Under the pieces are notes generated by a model. The model was given only the letters and a program-made list of their open reading frames with translations, searched no databases and was not told the origin of the DNA. The translations under genes were made by a program, and so were the position numbers. Source: Bacteroidota bacterium (GTDB lineage Bacteria > Bacteroidota > Bacteroidia > Bacteroidales > Prolixibacteraceae). Taken from it: a DNA stretch of 38,043 nt. Shown here in pieces: positions 9,581 to 17,047 of the stretch. Numbering within the stretch: the stretch's first letter is position 1; the number at the start of each line of letters is the position of its first letter. The stretch is from assembly GCA_030698405.1 (NCBI GenBank), contig JAUYMU010000089.1, positions 1 through 38,043 of the forward strand, given 5' to 3'.

Positions 9581-10411
9581 CTACTCAAAACAGATCATAT
9601 CTGCCAGTTGTGTAAAATATTCAACCGACCAAATATCCATTTCTTCAGGTTTTCTAATAAACGGTCTTACATCAGCTTTAACCATCTCAATATTGGTTTT
9701 GGAAATCTTCTCTTTGAGTAACGTTAGAAAATTGCCCTGTGTAAATTCTCCTGTACTATAAGATCCAGATTGATTGGTTCTATGACAAAGATGATTGAAA
9801 TCTAAGGGTGTATTATTCCGAACATACCACTCAAAATCATACCAGTCCCGACCTTTTAATCTATTTTTCCAGTTGCGAAAGAGTAATGCATGCATCTTTC
9901 CTGCATAAAGTCCTGGCAAGTTAAAACAACGGGTCATAAAAGAAAAAGGCAGCAATGATAATTTGTATTCAGTGGAAAACCCCGGAGGAGGATTTATATC
10001 AACCTCAATTTTAATTTTAATATTACGATCTGTTCTAAATTTCAGATTGTATTGGACAGAATCATCTTTTAAAAAAGCAGATTCAATATTTGTTTGGTTT
10101 TTTTTCTCTTTCTTGCTGATTACTACATCTCTACCAAGAGCTTTAAATTCAGTAATCACAGGTTCAAAATAATTTTCAAGTTTGAAATCAACATCTGATT
10201 GTACGAGGGAAAAATCAATATCCTCAGAAAACCTCTGTAATCCATAGAAAATACGAAGGCACGTTCCTCCATAAAAAGCTGCATTATCGAAAAAACCTCC
10301 TCGATACAGCCCGGCAAGGGTGATTTGCTGCATCACCTCATGTTGAGCATTAATATAATCATCATTGGTTTTTACCAAATAACGCGATAGCATCTGGTCA
10401 AATATATTCAT
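9581..10411 (-). CDS. AbiEii-type nucleotidyltransferase toxin (type IV toxin-antitoxin)
   Basis: A 276-residue protein of the AbiEii/DUF1814 nucleotidyltransferase group. The active-site signature is present: GGT at 48-50, then SEDIDFSL with Asp-64 and Asp-66. The second family motif, GKMHALLFRNW followed by KGRDWYDFEWYV (171-197), supplies Lys-172 and the conserved RD-x-YD. Characterised relatives are growth-arresting nucleotidyltransferase toxins that also give abortive infection against phages. Its start overlaps the antitoxin stop in an ATGA junction (10408-10411), so the two are translationally coupled. The open frame is intact and no key residue is missing, so the toxin is probably functional. 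The base composition looks more AT-rich than the flanking sus genes, fitting acquisition by transfer. Confidence 0.88.
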   Translation of the reverse strand: MNIFDQMLSRYLVKTNDDYINAQHEVMQQITLAGLYRGGFFDNAAFYGGTCLRIFYGLQRFSEDIDFSLVQSDVDFKLENYFEPVITEFKALGRDVVISKKEKKNQTNIESAFLKDDSVQYNLKFRTDRNIKIKIEVDINPPPGFSTEYKLSLLPFSFMTRCFNLPGLYAGKMHALLFRNWKNRLKGRDWYDFEWYVRNNTPLDFNHLCHRTNQSGSYSTGEFTQGNFLTLLKEKISKTNIEMVKADVRPFIRKPEEMDIWSVEYFTQLADMICFE

Positions 10412-11034
10412 TGCTCCAATAGTTTATAGAATTGCATAAGTTCATTTTTCTTTTTCCCGATAGCAAGACACTGCCTGACTATGTTGAGGTCAAATGTTTC
10501 AGTTGCTGAAAAATCTATTCTCAAATCTTCTTCAAGATAGATTCTCATCGCCTTAACAGATTGTATTCTATGCCCTTTGGTTGTTAAAAGCATATCACAG
10601 ATTGCCTTCTCCGGTGAGGCGATCAAATATGAATATCGGTCATTAATAATCTCTTGACATATCCCTATTTCATAGTAATCTTTTGATGAAGTAATATAGT
10701 CAAAGTTTCCAAGTGGTGTATTAAATATTCTGGCGCGTTTAATGGTCATGGATCGTGTGGTATGTACCCTTTCCGGAATAAGTTTATAATAGGACAATGC
10801 GCTCTCAAATGAAACATAAGAAGGTCCATAAAGATGGTTAGCTACCAACTCTCTGGAAGCGTGCTGTTTATGTACTTCAGGTGCTACTAAAAATAAACCT
10901 CTTTTCAAACGGATTACTTCACCGCTTTTTTCCATACTTGCAACCTTATCTTTAGGCGATTTGTAATCACATAAAACAGCTACCAATGTGGCAAAATCGA
11001 TAGGTATAATTCCAAACTGTTCGAGTACATTCAT
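10408..11034 (-). CDS. AbiEi-type antitoxin with winged-helix N terminus
   Basis: A 208-residue partner of the downstream AbiEii toxin. The first ~60 residues have the winged-helix form of AbiEi-family antitoxins (YKSPKDKVASMEKSGEV then IRLKRGLFLV). The rest matches the AbiEi C-terminal region, with SYVSFESALSYYKLIPE and the TSSKDYYEIGIC strand. In studied AbiE systems this protein neutralises the toxin without stable complex formation and represses its own promoter at inverted repeats. A 13-bp inverted repeat sits at the expected place upstream (11074-11112), and a TATTTTTG -7 element lies 25 bp before the ATG. Overlap with the toxin gene is 4 bp. Confidence 0.85.
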   Translation of the reverse strand: MNVLEQFGIIPIDFATLVAVLCDYKSPKDKVASMEKSGEVIRLKRGLFLVAPEVHKQHASRELVANHLYGPSYVSFESALSYYKLIPERVHTTRSMTIKRARIFNTPLGNFDYITSSKDYYEIGICQEIINDRYSYLIASPEKAICDMLLTTKGHRIQSVKAMRIYLEEDLRIDFSATETFDLNIVRQCLAIGKKKNELMQFYKLLEQ

Positions 11035-11058
11035 CGGTAATAATGCTTAAAATCAAAT

Positions 11059-11145
11059 CAAAAATAGCAATAATTGCACAGATAATAGACTAATATCCGA
11101 TTATCTGTGCAAATTCAACTATTCAAAGAAAATAATTGATCAATT
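11059..11145 (-). promoter_or_regulatory. Promoter and palindromic operators of the AbiE-like pair
   Basis: Reading toward the antitoxin there is a TATTTTTG element (11059-11066) matching the Bacteroidota -7 consensus TAnnTTTG. Just upstream is a perfect 13-bp inverted repeat (11074-11086 with 11100-11112, arm TTGCACAGATAAT, 13-nt spacer). Farther up is a perfect 12-bp palindrome, AATTGATCAATT (11134-11145). Autorepression by the AbiEi protein at the longer repeat follows from known AbiE regulation. The role of the second palindrome is open. Confidence 0.6.
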
Positions 11146-11205
11146 CGTGGGTCTTCAGCATGAGCACTAAATCGAAAACTAATGGCCAGACAACCTATCC
11201 CGATT

Positions 11206-11832
11206 TTAATACTCCAGGTTTTTCAATATCAGCACAATAAGTGCAAAAGGAAGTTCTTCTGAGAAGTTTTTGTGAAACGATTGTAATGCGCGGTTTAAGT
11301 GCCGTTCCACATTCTTTATATTAATATCCAGTTTTTCAGCAATTTCTTTGTTCTTCAGCCCATTCATGCGGCTAAGTATAAAAACTTCGCGGCAACGATC
11401 GGGCAAATCCTGAATGGTCTTTTCGATTTTGGTTTTGAGTTCCTGCTCGATCAGCACATAAGGTTCGTTTCCAACAAAGTCGATGCGGTACAACTCTTCG
11501 TATTTCGATGCAATGTGAATTTCCTTCAAGCGGTTGTTCACTACTTTCAGATGCTTAATATAGTCGATGCAGCGGTTCCGAACCAAACGGAAAAGAAAGG
11601 CTTCAATGTTGAGGCTTTCAATTTCAGCCTTTTTCTCCCAAACCTTTACAAATACCTCCTGAACAATGTCCTGCGAGATCCCGTCATCCTTCACCACATT
11701 CCGGGCAAAGTCGTTCATTCGGGAAAAATAGATGGAAAACAAAAGTTCAAGCGCTTTCTGATCACCAGTTTTTACCTGATCAAAAAGTTCGTCTGCGCGT
11801 CGCCTGCTTTTATTTTCTATTTTATCCTGCAC
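11206..11832 (-). CDS. ECF sigma-70 family RNA polymerase sigma factor
   Basis: A 208-residue ECF sigma factor. Region 2 spans about 13-98 (DIVQEVFVKVWEKKAEI, then FRLVRNRCIDYIKHLK) and region 4 spans about 135-190 (DLPDRCREVFILSRMNGLKN, then EIAEKLDINIKNVERHLNRA). A short hydrophobic tail follows (LPFALIVLILKNLEY), common in sigma factors of sus loci. The start is GTG at 11832: an in-frame TAG lies three codons upstream and no in-frame ATG precedes region 2. It should direct transcription of fecR-susC-susD under control of the FecR protein at 8498-9478. The intervening toxin-antitoxin pair separates the two regulators. The upstream region carries clustered GTCATT/AATGAC hexamers. Confidence 0.94.
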   Translation of the reverse strand: MQDKIENKSRRRADELFDQVKTGDQKALELLFSIYFSRMNDFARNVVKDDGISQDIVQEVFVKVWEKKAEIESLNIEAFLFRLVRNRCIDYIKHLKVVNNRLKEIHIASKYEELYRIDFVGNEPYVLIEQELKTKIEKTIQDLPDRCREVFILSRMNGLKNKEIAEKLDINIKNVERHLNRALQSFHKNFSEELPFALIVLILKNLEY

Positions 11833-11848
11833 AATTTTCTATTTAATA

Positions 11849-11986
11849 AATGACGATAATTTTAAGTTCAAGTCTTCAATTTCAACATGGGTCAATGGTT
11901 GTCATTAAGTCATTCATGGTCATTTATTGTTCCCCGTAAAGATGTTTTTACTATTGAATGACGTGAAACAAATGACAATAAATGAC
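11849..11986 (-). promoter_or_regulatory. Clustered GTCATT/AATGAC boxes upstream of the ECF sigma gene
   Basis: GTCATT occurs at 11901, 11909 and 11919, and its complement AATGAC at 11957, 11971 and 11981, with one more at 11849. The outer parts form a perfect 12-bp inverted repeat (11919-11930 with 11975-11986, arm GTCATTTATTGT). No TAnnTTTG element is seen in this gap. The cluster could be a multi-site operator for the sigma gene, but no binding protein is suggested by the sequence. Confidence 0.4.
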
Positions 11987-12044
11987 TTGCAAAAAAAGTT
12001 TTCAAAAAAACCTAACAACTAACAACCCGACAACCTGGCAACGA

Positions 12045-12689
12045 CTATTTTCCCTTAATCTTTTCAATCCACAAATTCCTGAACTGAATTTTTGAACCTT
12101 CAGCCTGCAAACCGATTCCACCTTTGGTCAATGAACAATTTGTGGCTACATTCTGAAGTAAACCGTTTACTTTTATTTCAACGGCATTTTCCTTGCAGGT
12201 TATGTCGAAGCTGTTCCATTCGCCAGCCGGTTTTTCGTTCGTAGGATGCAATTTGGTAACAACCGGCTTCACTGTCTCGGTAGAAGTATAAACGCTGTTA
12301 CGAATGGTTGCTTTCTCTCCCACCCCGTGCACAATAAAGTCACCTGCATTTTCATGTTTCAATTGTGACTGATAATGGGCTACCCAGATTTTATCGAGCT
12401 CGGTAACATGCAAAAGAATACCGCTGTTGGTAGGATTTTCAGGATAACACCACTCCACGTGCAGCCGATAATTTGAATATTTCTTTTTTGTACGAAGATA
12501 ACCAACCGGGACACCGACAGTTTCGATCATTCCATTGTTCACATAGAAGAATTTTTCAGGCTCAACTGCCGGATCTTCCGCATATATGATCCAGCCTTTA
12601 AGGTTTTTTCCGTTGAACAATGATTGCTTCTTTTGGGCAAATCCTGCAAATGCGAAAAACACGAAAATTGAAATAAGAATTGTCTTCAT
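12045..12689 (-). CDS. Secreted DUF1080 (3-keto-disaccharide hydrolase domain) protein
   Basis: A 214-residue protein with a signal peptide (residues 1-18, ending AFAGFAQ) followed by a single DUF1080 domain of concanavalin-like jelly-roll fold. Typical landmarks are SLFNGKNLKGW near the start, NSGILLHV, GEWNSFDITCKENAVEIKVNG, and GGIGLQAEGSKIQFRNLWIE at the end. The domain is found in sugar-related proteins of Bacteroidota and planctomycetes; some members act on 3-keto sugars and many are untested. It reads toward the sigma factor but is 212 bp away, so membership in the pectin locus is uncertain. Confidence 0.85.
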   Translation of the reverse strand: MKTILISIFVFFAFAGFAQKKQSLFNGKNLKGWIIYAEDPAVEPEKFFYVNNGMIETVGVPVGYLRTKKKYSNYRLHVEWCYPENPTNSGILLHVTELDKIWVAHYQSQLKHENAGDFIVHGVGEKATIRNSVYTSTETVKPVVTKLHPTNEKPAGEWNSFDITCKENAVEIKVNGLLQNVATNCSLTKGGIGLQAEGSKIQFRNLWIEKIKGK

Positions 12690-12711
12690 AGGTTTAATTG
12701 TTTAATTCTGT

Positions 12712-12719
12712 CAAATGTA
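12712..12719 (-). promoter_or_regulatory. Predicted -7 promoter element of the DUF1080 gene
   Basis: On the minus strand TACATTTG matches the Bacteroidota -7 consensus TAnnTTTG, 23 bp before the ATG at 12689. A TTG about 22 bp further upstream could serve as the -33 element. Confidence 0.5.
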
Positions 12720-12812
12720 AAATATATTCCTGAAGTTTGCACAACATCTTCCATCAGTAATCATTCAGGTAGATTTTATATACTTTTCCAAAAATTATAA
12801 CACAACTTGTCA

Positions 12813-15800
12813 ATGAAATCTATTGATTCTATTTCGCTCTCTTCCATATACAAAAGAAATAAAAGCGACCGCGACATATTTCAGGAGCTGATGCCAACAA
12901 AAGTTAAAGAAGTTCTCCTGCTGGCAACACTTTACGACAGTTATTCAATTGTGCGCGAAGGACAGTTCACCGATAAAATATTTGGTGAATTTCTTCAGCT
13001 TAACTTATACACCTATCCGCGATTTACCAGCGCCAATACCGAGGAAGATGCACTCCGGATGGTAAAAACACGCGATTTCGACATGGTGATCATCATGGTC
13101 GGGGTCGATAAAAACATTCCGGTACGGGCATCCAAAGCCATTTTTAAACAGAAACCGTCACTTCCCATTTTGCTTCTGGTAAACAACAATGGCGACCTCC
13201 GATATTTTCAAACCAGCAACGAGAAAATAGAATCAATTGACCGGGTATTTGTATGGAACGGAAACTCCAATGTTTTCCTTGCAATGATCAAGTACATTGA
13301 AGACAAGCAGAATGTGGAAGAAGATACCAAAAACGGAAGTGTGCGGGTAATTCTGCTGGTGGAAGATTCGATACAATACTATTCGCGGTATTTGCCGATG
13401 TTATATACCAATATAATGACGCAAACGCAAAACCTGGTGGAAGATAAATCGGCCGACGAACTGCATAAGATAATGAAGATGAGGGCCCGTCCCAAAGTTA
13501 TTCTGGTTAGCAGTTACGAAGACGCAGTTTTCATCATTAATAAATACAAGGACTTTCTTCTGAGCGTTATTTCTGATGTTAAGTTTCAAAGAAATGGAGT
13601 GGACGATGAAAATGCAGGGGTAGATTTGCTCAGGTATGTAAATTCTACCCTGCGTTTTCCGATTCCCATTTTGCTGCAAAGTCACGATGTGAACAATGCC
13701 CAGCGGGCACGCGATGTTGGCGCCGATTTCATCAACAAAAACTCAGAAAGTTTATCGCTCGACATTCACAATTACATTTATAAAAGACTTGGTTTTGGCA
13801 ACTTCGTTTTTAAAGATACCGAAGGAAATCCGATTATGATTGCCCGCAACATGGCCGAGTTTCAGGAGATGTTTCAAATTGTTCCTGAAAATGCACTGGC
13901 CTATCATGCCCGCCGCAATTCGTTTTCAACATGGCTGATGGCACGTGGCGAAATAAACATAGCCGAGCAATTGATACCGTACCGCTTCGAAGATTTCAAG
14001 AATTCAGACGATTTGCGGAAGTTTTGCCTGGATGTTTTCGAAAAAGTGCGCATTCAGAAACTTCGTGGAAGCATCATCGATTTTGATCCAACGCTGGTTA
14101 CCGGAAAACGTTATGTGATGCGGCTCGGAAGTGGATCATTGGGCGGAAAAGGACGTGGAATGGCGTTTATGTGCAACTTTATCGAGAACATCGAATTTGC
14201 TAAAATTTTACCTGAAATAAATATCCGTATTCCGGCAACAGCAGTGGTTGGTGCATCGGAGTTCGATAAATTTCTTGAAACAAATGACCTTTACGAGGAA
14301 ATATATTCGACCAACGATTACGAACGTATCAAAAGCATTTTTCTTGAATCGCAGTTTGGCGACGATCTGAAAGACCGCCTCCGAAAATACCTCGAAAAAA
14401 TGGGAAAACCACTGGCGATCCGTTCTTCGGGTTTGTTTGAAGATTCGCTCACACAACCATTTTCAGGAGTTTATGCAACCTACCTTATTCCCAATAACCA
14501 CCCCGATATGGAGGTGCGTTTTCAACAACTCGAAACAGCTATCAAACTGGTTTATGCCAGTATTTTCACCGAATCGGCCATGTCGTATTTCGATGCCGTA
14601 AAATATAAAATCGAAGAGGAGAAAATGGCGGTGATCATTCAGGAAGTTGTTGGCCACCAATACGGCGATCATTATTATCCGTCCATCAGCGGAGTGGCTC
14701 AATCGTACAATTTCTACCCTGTTTCGTACATGGAACCCGAGGATGGGTTCGCCGTTTCGGCCATCGGATTGGGCATGTATGTCGTTGGCGGCGAAAGCGC
14801 TTATCGTTATTGCCCCAAATATCCTGAAATCAACACAACAGGCATTCACGATCTGGTACGCGACTCACAAAAAGAATTTTACGCGATTGATATGGATCAC
14901 AGCCAGTTCGATCTTGAAAATGGCGGTGAAAGTGCCGCTATCAGGAAAATGAAAATTTCTTTTGCTGAAAAAGATGGTGTTTTGCAACATTGTGCATCGG
15001 TGTATGATTACGAAAACGACTGCCTCATTCCCGGCGTTGACAGCCCCGGATTGAGGATAATAGATTTTGCCAACATCTTAAAATACAAACACATACCACT
15101 TGCTGCTACCCTTCAGTTATTGCTGAAATTATTCCGCGAAGCAATGGGTTCGCCTGTCGAAATTGAGTATGCGGTAGATCTGGAAAAAGGGCACAACAAG
15201 CTTCCAACCTTTTACCTGCTGCAAATTAAACCATTGATCAGGAGAGACGAAGAACTGATCGTGAACATAGGGAAAATTGTTCCTGAAAAAACCCTGATGT
15301 ACGCAAAACGCGGCATGGGAAATGGTTTCGTTACCGGAATTAAAGATGTAATTTTTGTTGATCCTGAAAAGTTCGACAAAATGAAAACACGCGAAATAGC
15401 GGCAGAAATCAACCAGTTTAACCGCAAAATGGATTTCCTGAACAAAGAATACATCCTGATTGGCCCCGGTCGCTGGGGCACGCGCGATCCGTTTACAGGA
15501 ATACCGGTTTTATGGGCAAACATATCAAAAGCCCGCATCATTGTTGAAATGGGTCTTGATGAATTCCCACTCGATGGCTCACTTGGTTCACACTTTTTCC
15601 ACAATGTAACTTCAATGAATGTTGGTTATTTTACCATTCCGCACAACTCGTCAGATGCGATGATCAACATTGATTTGTTGAATAAAATGCCCGTAATCGA
15701 AGAAGGAAAATACATCAAACATGTAAGTTTTACCAACGACCTCAACATTGTAATGGACGGAAAGAACCGACAGGCACTGATTTCATTCGAAGGTGACTGA
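12813..15800 (+). CDS. Receiver-domain protein with PEP/pyruvate-binding (PPDK N-terminal) domain
   Basis: A protein of 995 residues from the ATG at 12813; the frame also opens at a TTG two codons earlier. The numbers here count from that TTG. Residues ~34-165 form a degenerate receiver-like domain. Residues ~179-325 form a better receiver with the acidic VEDS (Asp-187) and a candidate phospho-acceptor Asp-257 in SVISDVKF. From ~438 comes an ATP-grasp PEP/pyruvate-binding domain with GSGSLGGKGRGMAF, LAIRSSGLFEDS and FSGVYATYL. The C-terminal part has IGPGRWGTRDPF. I see no phosphohistidine swivelling motif and no PEP-binding barrel, so it is not a complete PEP synthase or PPDK. It may be a regulated phosphotransferase half-enzyme. 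It is monocistronic and divergent from the DUF1080 gene. The domain call is strong; its function is unknown. Confidence 0.85.
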   Translation: MKSIDSISLSSIYKRNKSDRDIFQELMPTKVKEVLLLATLYDSYSIVREGQFTDKIFGEFLQLNLYTYPRFTSANTEEDALRMVKTRDFDMVIIMVGVDKNIPVRASKAIFKQKPSLPILLLVNNNGDLRYFQTSNEKIESIDRVFVWNGNSNVFLAMIKYIEDKQNVEEDTKNGSVRVILLVEDSIQYYSRYLPMLYTNIMTQTQNLVEDKSADELHKIMKMRARPKVILVSSYEDAVFIINKYKDFLLSVISDVKFQRNGVDDENAGVDLLRYVNSTLRFPIPILLQSHDVNNAQRARDVGADFINKNSESLSLDIHNYIYKRLGFGNFVFKDTEGNPIMIARNMAEFQEMFQIVPENALAYHARRNSFSTWLMARGEINIAEQLIPYRFEDFKNSDDLRKFCLDVFEKVRIQKLRGSIIDFDPTLVTGKRYVMRLGSGSLGGKGRGMAFMCNFIENIEFAKILPEINIRIPATAVVGASEFDKFLETNDLYEEIYSTNDYERIKSIFLESQFGDDLKDRLRKYLEKMGKPLAIRSSGLFEDSLTQPFSGVYATYLIPNNHPDMEVRFQQLETAIKLVYASIFTESAMSYFDAVKYKIEEEKMAVIIQEVVGHQYGDHYYPSISGVAQSYNFYPVSYMEPEDGFAVSAIGLGMYVVGGESAYRYCPKYPEINTTGIHDLVRDSQKEFYAIDMDHSQFDLENGGESAAIRKMKISFAEKDGVLQHCASVYDYENDCLIPGVDSPGLRIIDFANILKYKHIPLAATLQLLLKLFREAMGSPVEIEYAVDLEKGHNKLPTFYLLQIKPLIRRDEELIVNIGKIVPEKTLMYAKRGMGNGFVTGIKDVIFVDPEKFDKMKTREIAAEINQFNRKMDFLNKEYILIGPGRWGTRDPFTGIPVLWANISKARIIVEMGLDEFPLDGSLGSHFFHNVTSMNVGYFTIPHNSSDAMINIDLLNKMPVIEEGKYIKHVSFTNDLNIVMDGKNRQALISFEGD

Positions 15801-15801
15801 T

Positions 15802-15922
15802 TTATTGCAGCCGCAACAGGGAAAAAAATATGAGTTTCCGCTTTGCGATTTGGAAGTGATTGACAAAACCCGGACAGATTTTCAATTGATTGAAAATAAC
15901 GAACATGGTTTGCAAACAGGTA
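15802..15922 (+). pseudogene. Remnant of the 3' end of a small gene, with frameshift
   Basis: Directly after the stop of the large upstream gene, the plus strand reads GKKYEFPLCDLEVIDKT and then DFQLIE. After a shift of frame at about 15890-15905 it continues as TWFANR followed by a stop. The peptide has the look of a conserved protein C terminus, and I recall a small family ending in a similar YEFPLCDLE...WFANR tail, but cannot confirm it. There is no start codon or upstream coding part, because that space is occupied by the neighbouring gene. Confidence 0.45.
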
Positions 15923-16081
15923 ATAACGGCAAACAAAAGACAATCGAATAACTGCAAACCACCCGCCGGAATTCCGCGATTTAAAAGGGAAATGGGGATG
16001 TGAATCTCAATACGCAATGCTTAAACGAGAATGGGATGGCAGAAAATGAAACCAGAACCGGCATTTGTCAACTTTTCGCCC

Positions 16082-16843
16082 TTATTTATTCCCGATAAAC
16101 AATTCTTCCTTAATTCTTTGCATCCGTTCCAATGCATAATCTGCATTCTTTGCTTTTGCTCCGGCAGTTTTCAGGTAGCTTGAATAATAATTCAGCGCCA
16201 GGGTTTTGTTGAAGTTGAATTCTTCGTATGTGGTGGCTATCTCGAACAGAATTTCAACCCGCTCGTTGTTGCATTCGTAAGCTTTCAGCAAAGCTTCAAT
16301 CGACTTTTCAAATTCGCGGCTGTTACCATAAACCTGCCCCAGATGATGGTACATTTCGGTCATGTAAACCGGCTGTGCACATGCAATTGCCGCGATCAGA
16401 TATTCAACGCTCCGCTCATATTTTGCAAGGTTTTTATAAGCCAGTCCCAGGTAAAAATGCACAAACTGATCGTTCGGAACCATCCAGAAACATTTTTCCA
16501 GAATTTGAATCGCTTTTTGCTCATTCTTGCAGAAATATTGACATATCCCATAATTTTTCAGCACATCAAAAGTCGAATCATTTTCGGCCAGGTACAAACT
16601 GTTTTGACGATCGTAAAACAAAGCCTGCTCCAGTGATTTGCAGGCCAAAAGTGGTTTTGACTGTTCTTTGTAAACAACGGACTGCTTAAAGTACAATTCA
16701 GCTTCAGGTTTATCCTGAATTTGGGATGAAATACGGTTCAAAGCCTTGTCGTACTTCTTGTTCAGGATAAGCTCATCGATGGATTGTGCAAACAACTGAA
16801 ACGGCAGGATGAGCAGAACGAGGATGATTGTTTTCGGTTTCAT
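16082..16843 (-). CDS. Secreted tetratricopeptide-repeat protein
   Basis: A 253-residue protein with a signal peptide (about 1-19, QLFAQ) and a solenoid of TPR-like helix pairs over the rest. Recognisable repeats include YLGLAYKNLAKYERSVEYLI, YHHLGQVYGNSREFEKSIEA, and EIATTYEEFNFNKTLALNYY. Such proteins act as periplasmic scaffolds; there is no enzymatic motif and no specific partner can be named. The gene is single, facing the large plus-strand gene from the other side (convergent), with repetitive DNA upstream. Confidence 0.8.
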   Translation of the reverse strand: MKPKTIILVLLILPFQLFAQSIDELILNKKYDKALNRISSQIQDKPEAELYFKQSVVYKEQSKPLLACKSLEQALFYDRQNSLYLAENDSTFDVLKNYGICQYFCKNEQKAIQILEKCFWMVPNDQFVHFYLGLAYKNLAKYERSVEYLIAAIACAQPVYMTEMYHHLGQVYGNSREFEKSIEALLKAYECNNERVEILFEIATTYEEFNFNKTLALNYYSSYLKTAGAKAKNADYALERMQRIKEELFIGNK

Positions 16844-16860
16844 GGCTGATTGATTTTTTG

Positions 16861-17035
16861 ATTATTGGGTGCGGAAGTTACCATGGGTGCGGAAGTTTTT
16901 AACTTCCGTCTGAATAATCGTTCAAATTGGGTGCGATATTAATAATCAGGGTCAACTTCCGAATTAAATGCGATTAAAAATTGCACCACCTGTTACGCCG
17001 TTAGACCTGTCAGGTTTTCGAAACCTGACAGGTCT
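16861..17035. repeat. Composite palindromic repeat region (REP-like)
   Basis: GGGTGCGGAAGTT occurs twice (from 16867 and from 16885). The second copy runs into a perfect hairpin CGGAAGTT-TTT-AACTTCCG (16890-16908). A longer hairpin with 15-bp arms (AGACCTGTCAGGTTT) and a TCG loop fills 17003-17035, 13 bp after the stop of the M56 gene. Neither hairpin has a T-tract on the minus strand, so they look like dispersed palindromic elements rather than simple terminators. Similar palindromes are, as I recall, scattered through Bacteroidota genomes. Confidence 0.7.
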
Positions 17036-17047
17036 ATGAGATAACTA

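Noticed and set aside
11299-11853. Plus-strand open frame of 184 codons opposite the ECF sigma factor
   Set aside because: The minus strand encodes an unmistakable sigma factor over the same span. The plus frame is a long shadow without any recognisable protein feature.
14463-15604. Minus-strand open frames of 128-130 codons opposite the PEP-binding protein
   Set aside because: They lie fully antisense within a conserved coding region and show no family signature or signal sequence.
15802-16017. Minus-strand frames after the PEP-binding gene
   Set aside because: They are short, without motif, and overlap a plus-strand gene relic whose peptide is more protein-like.
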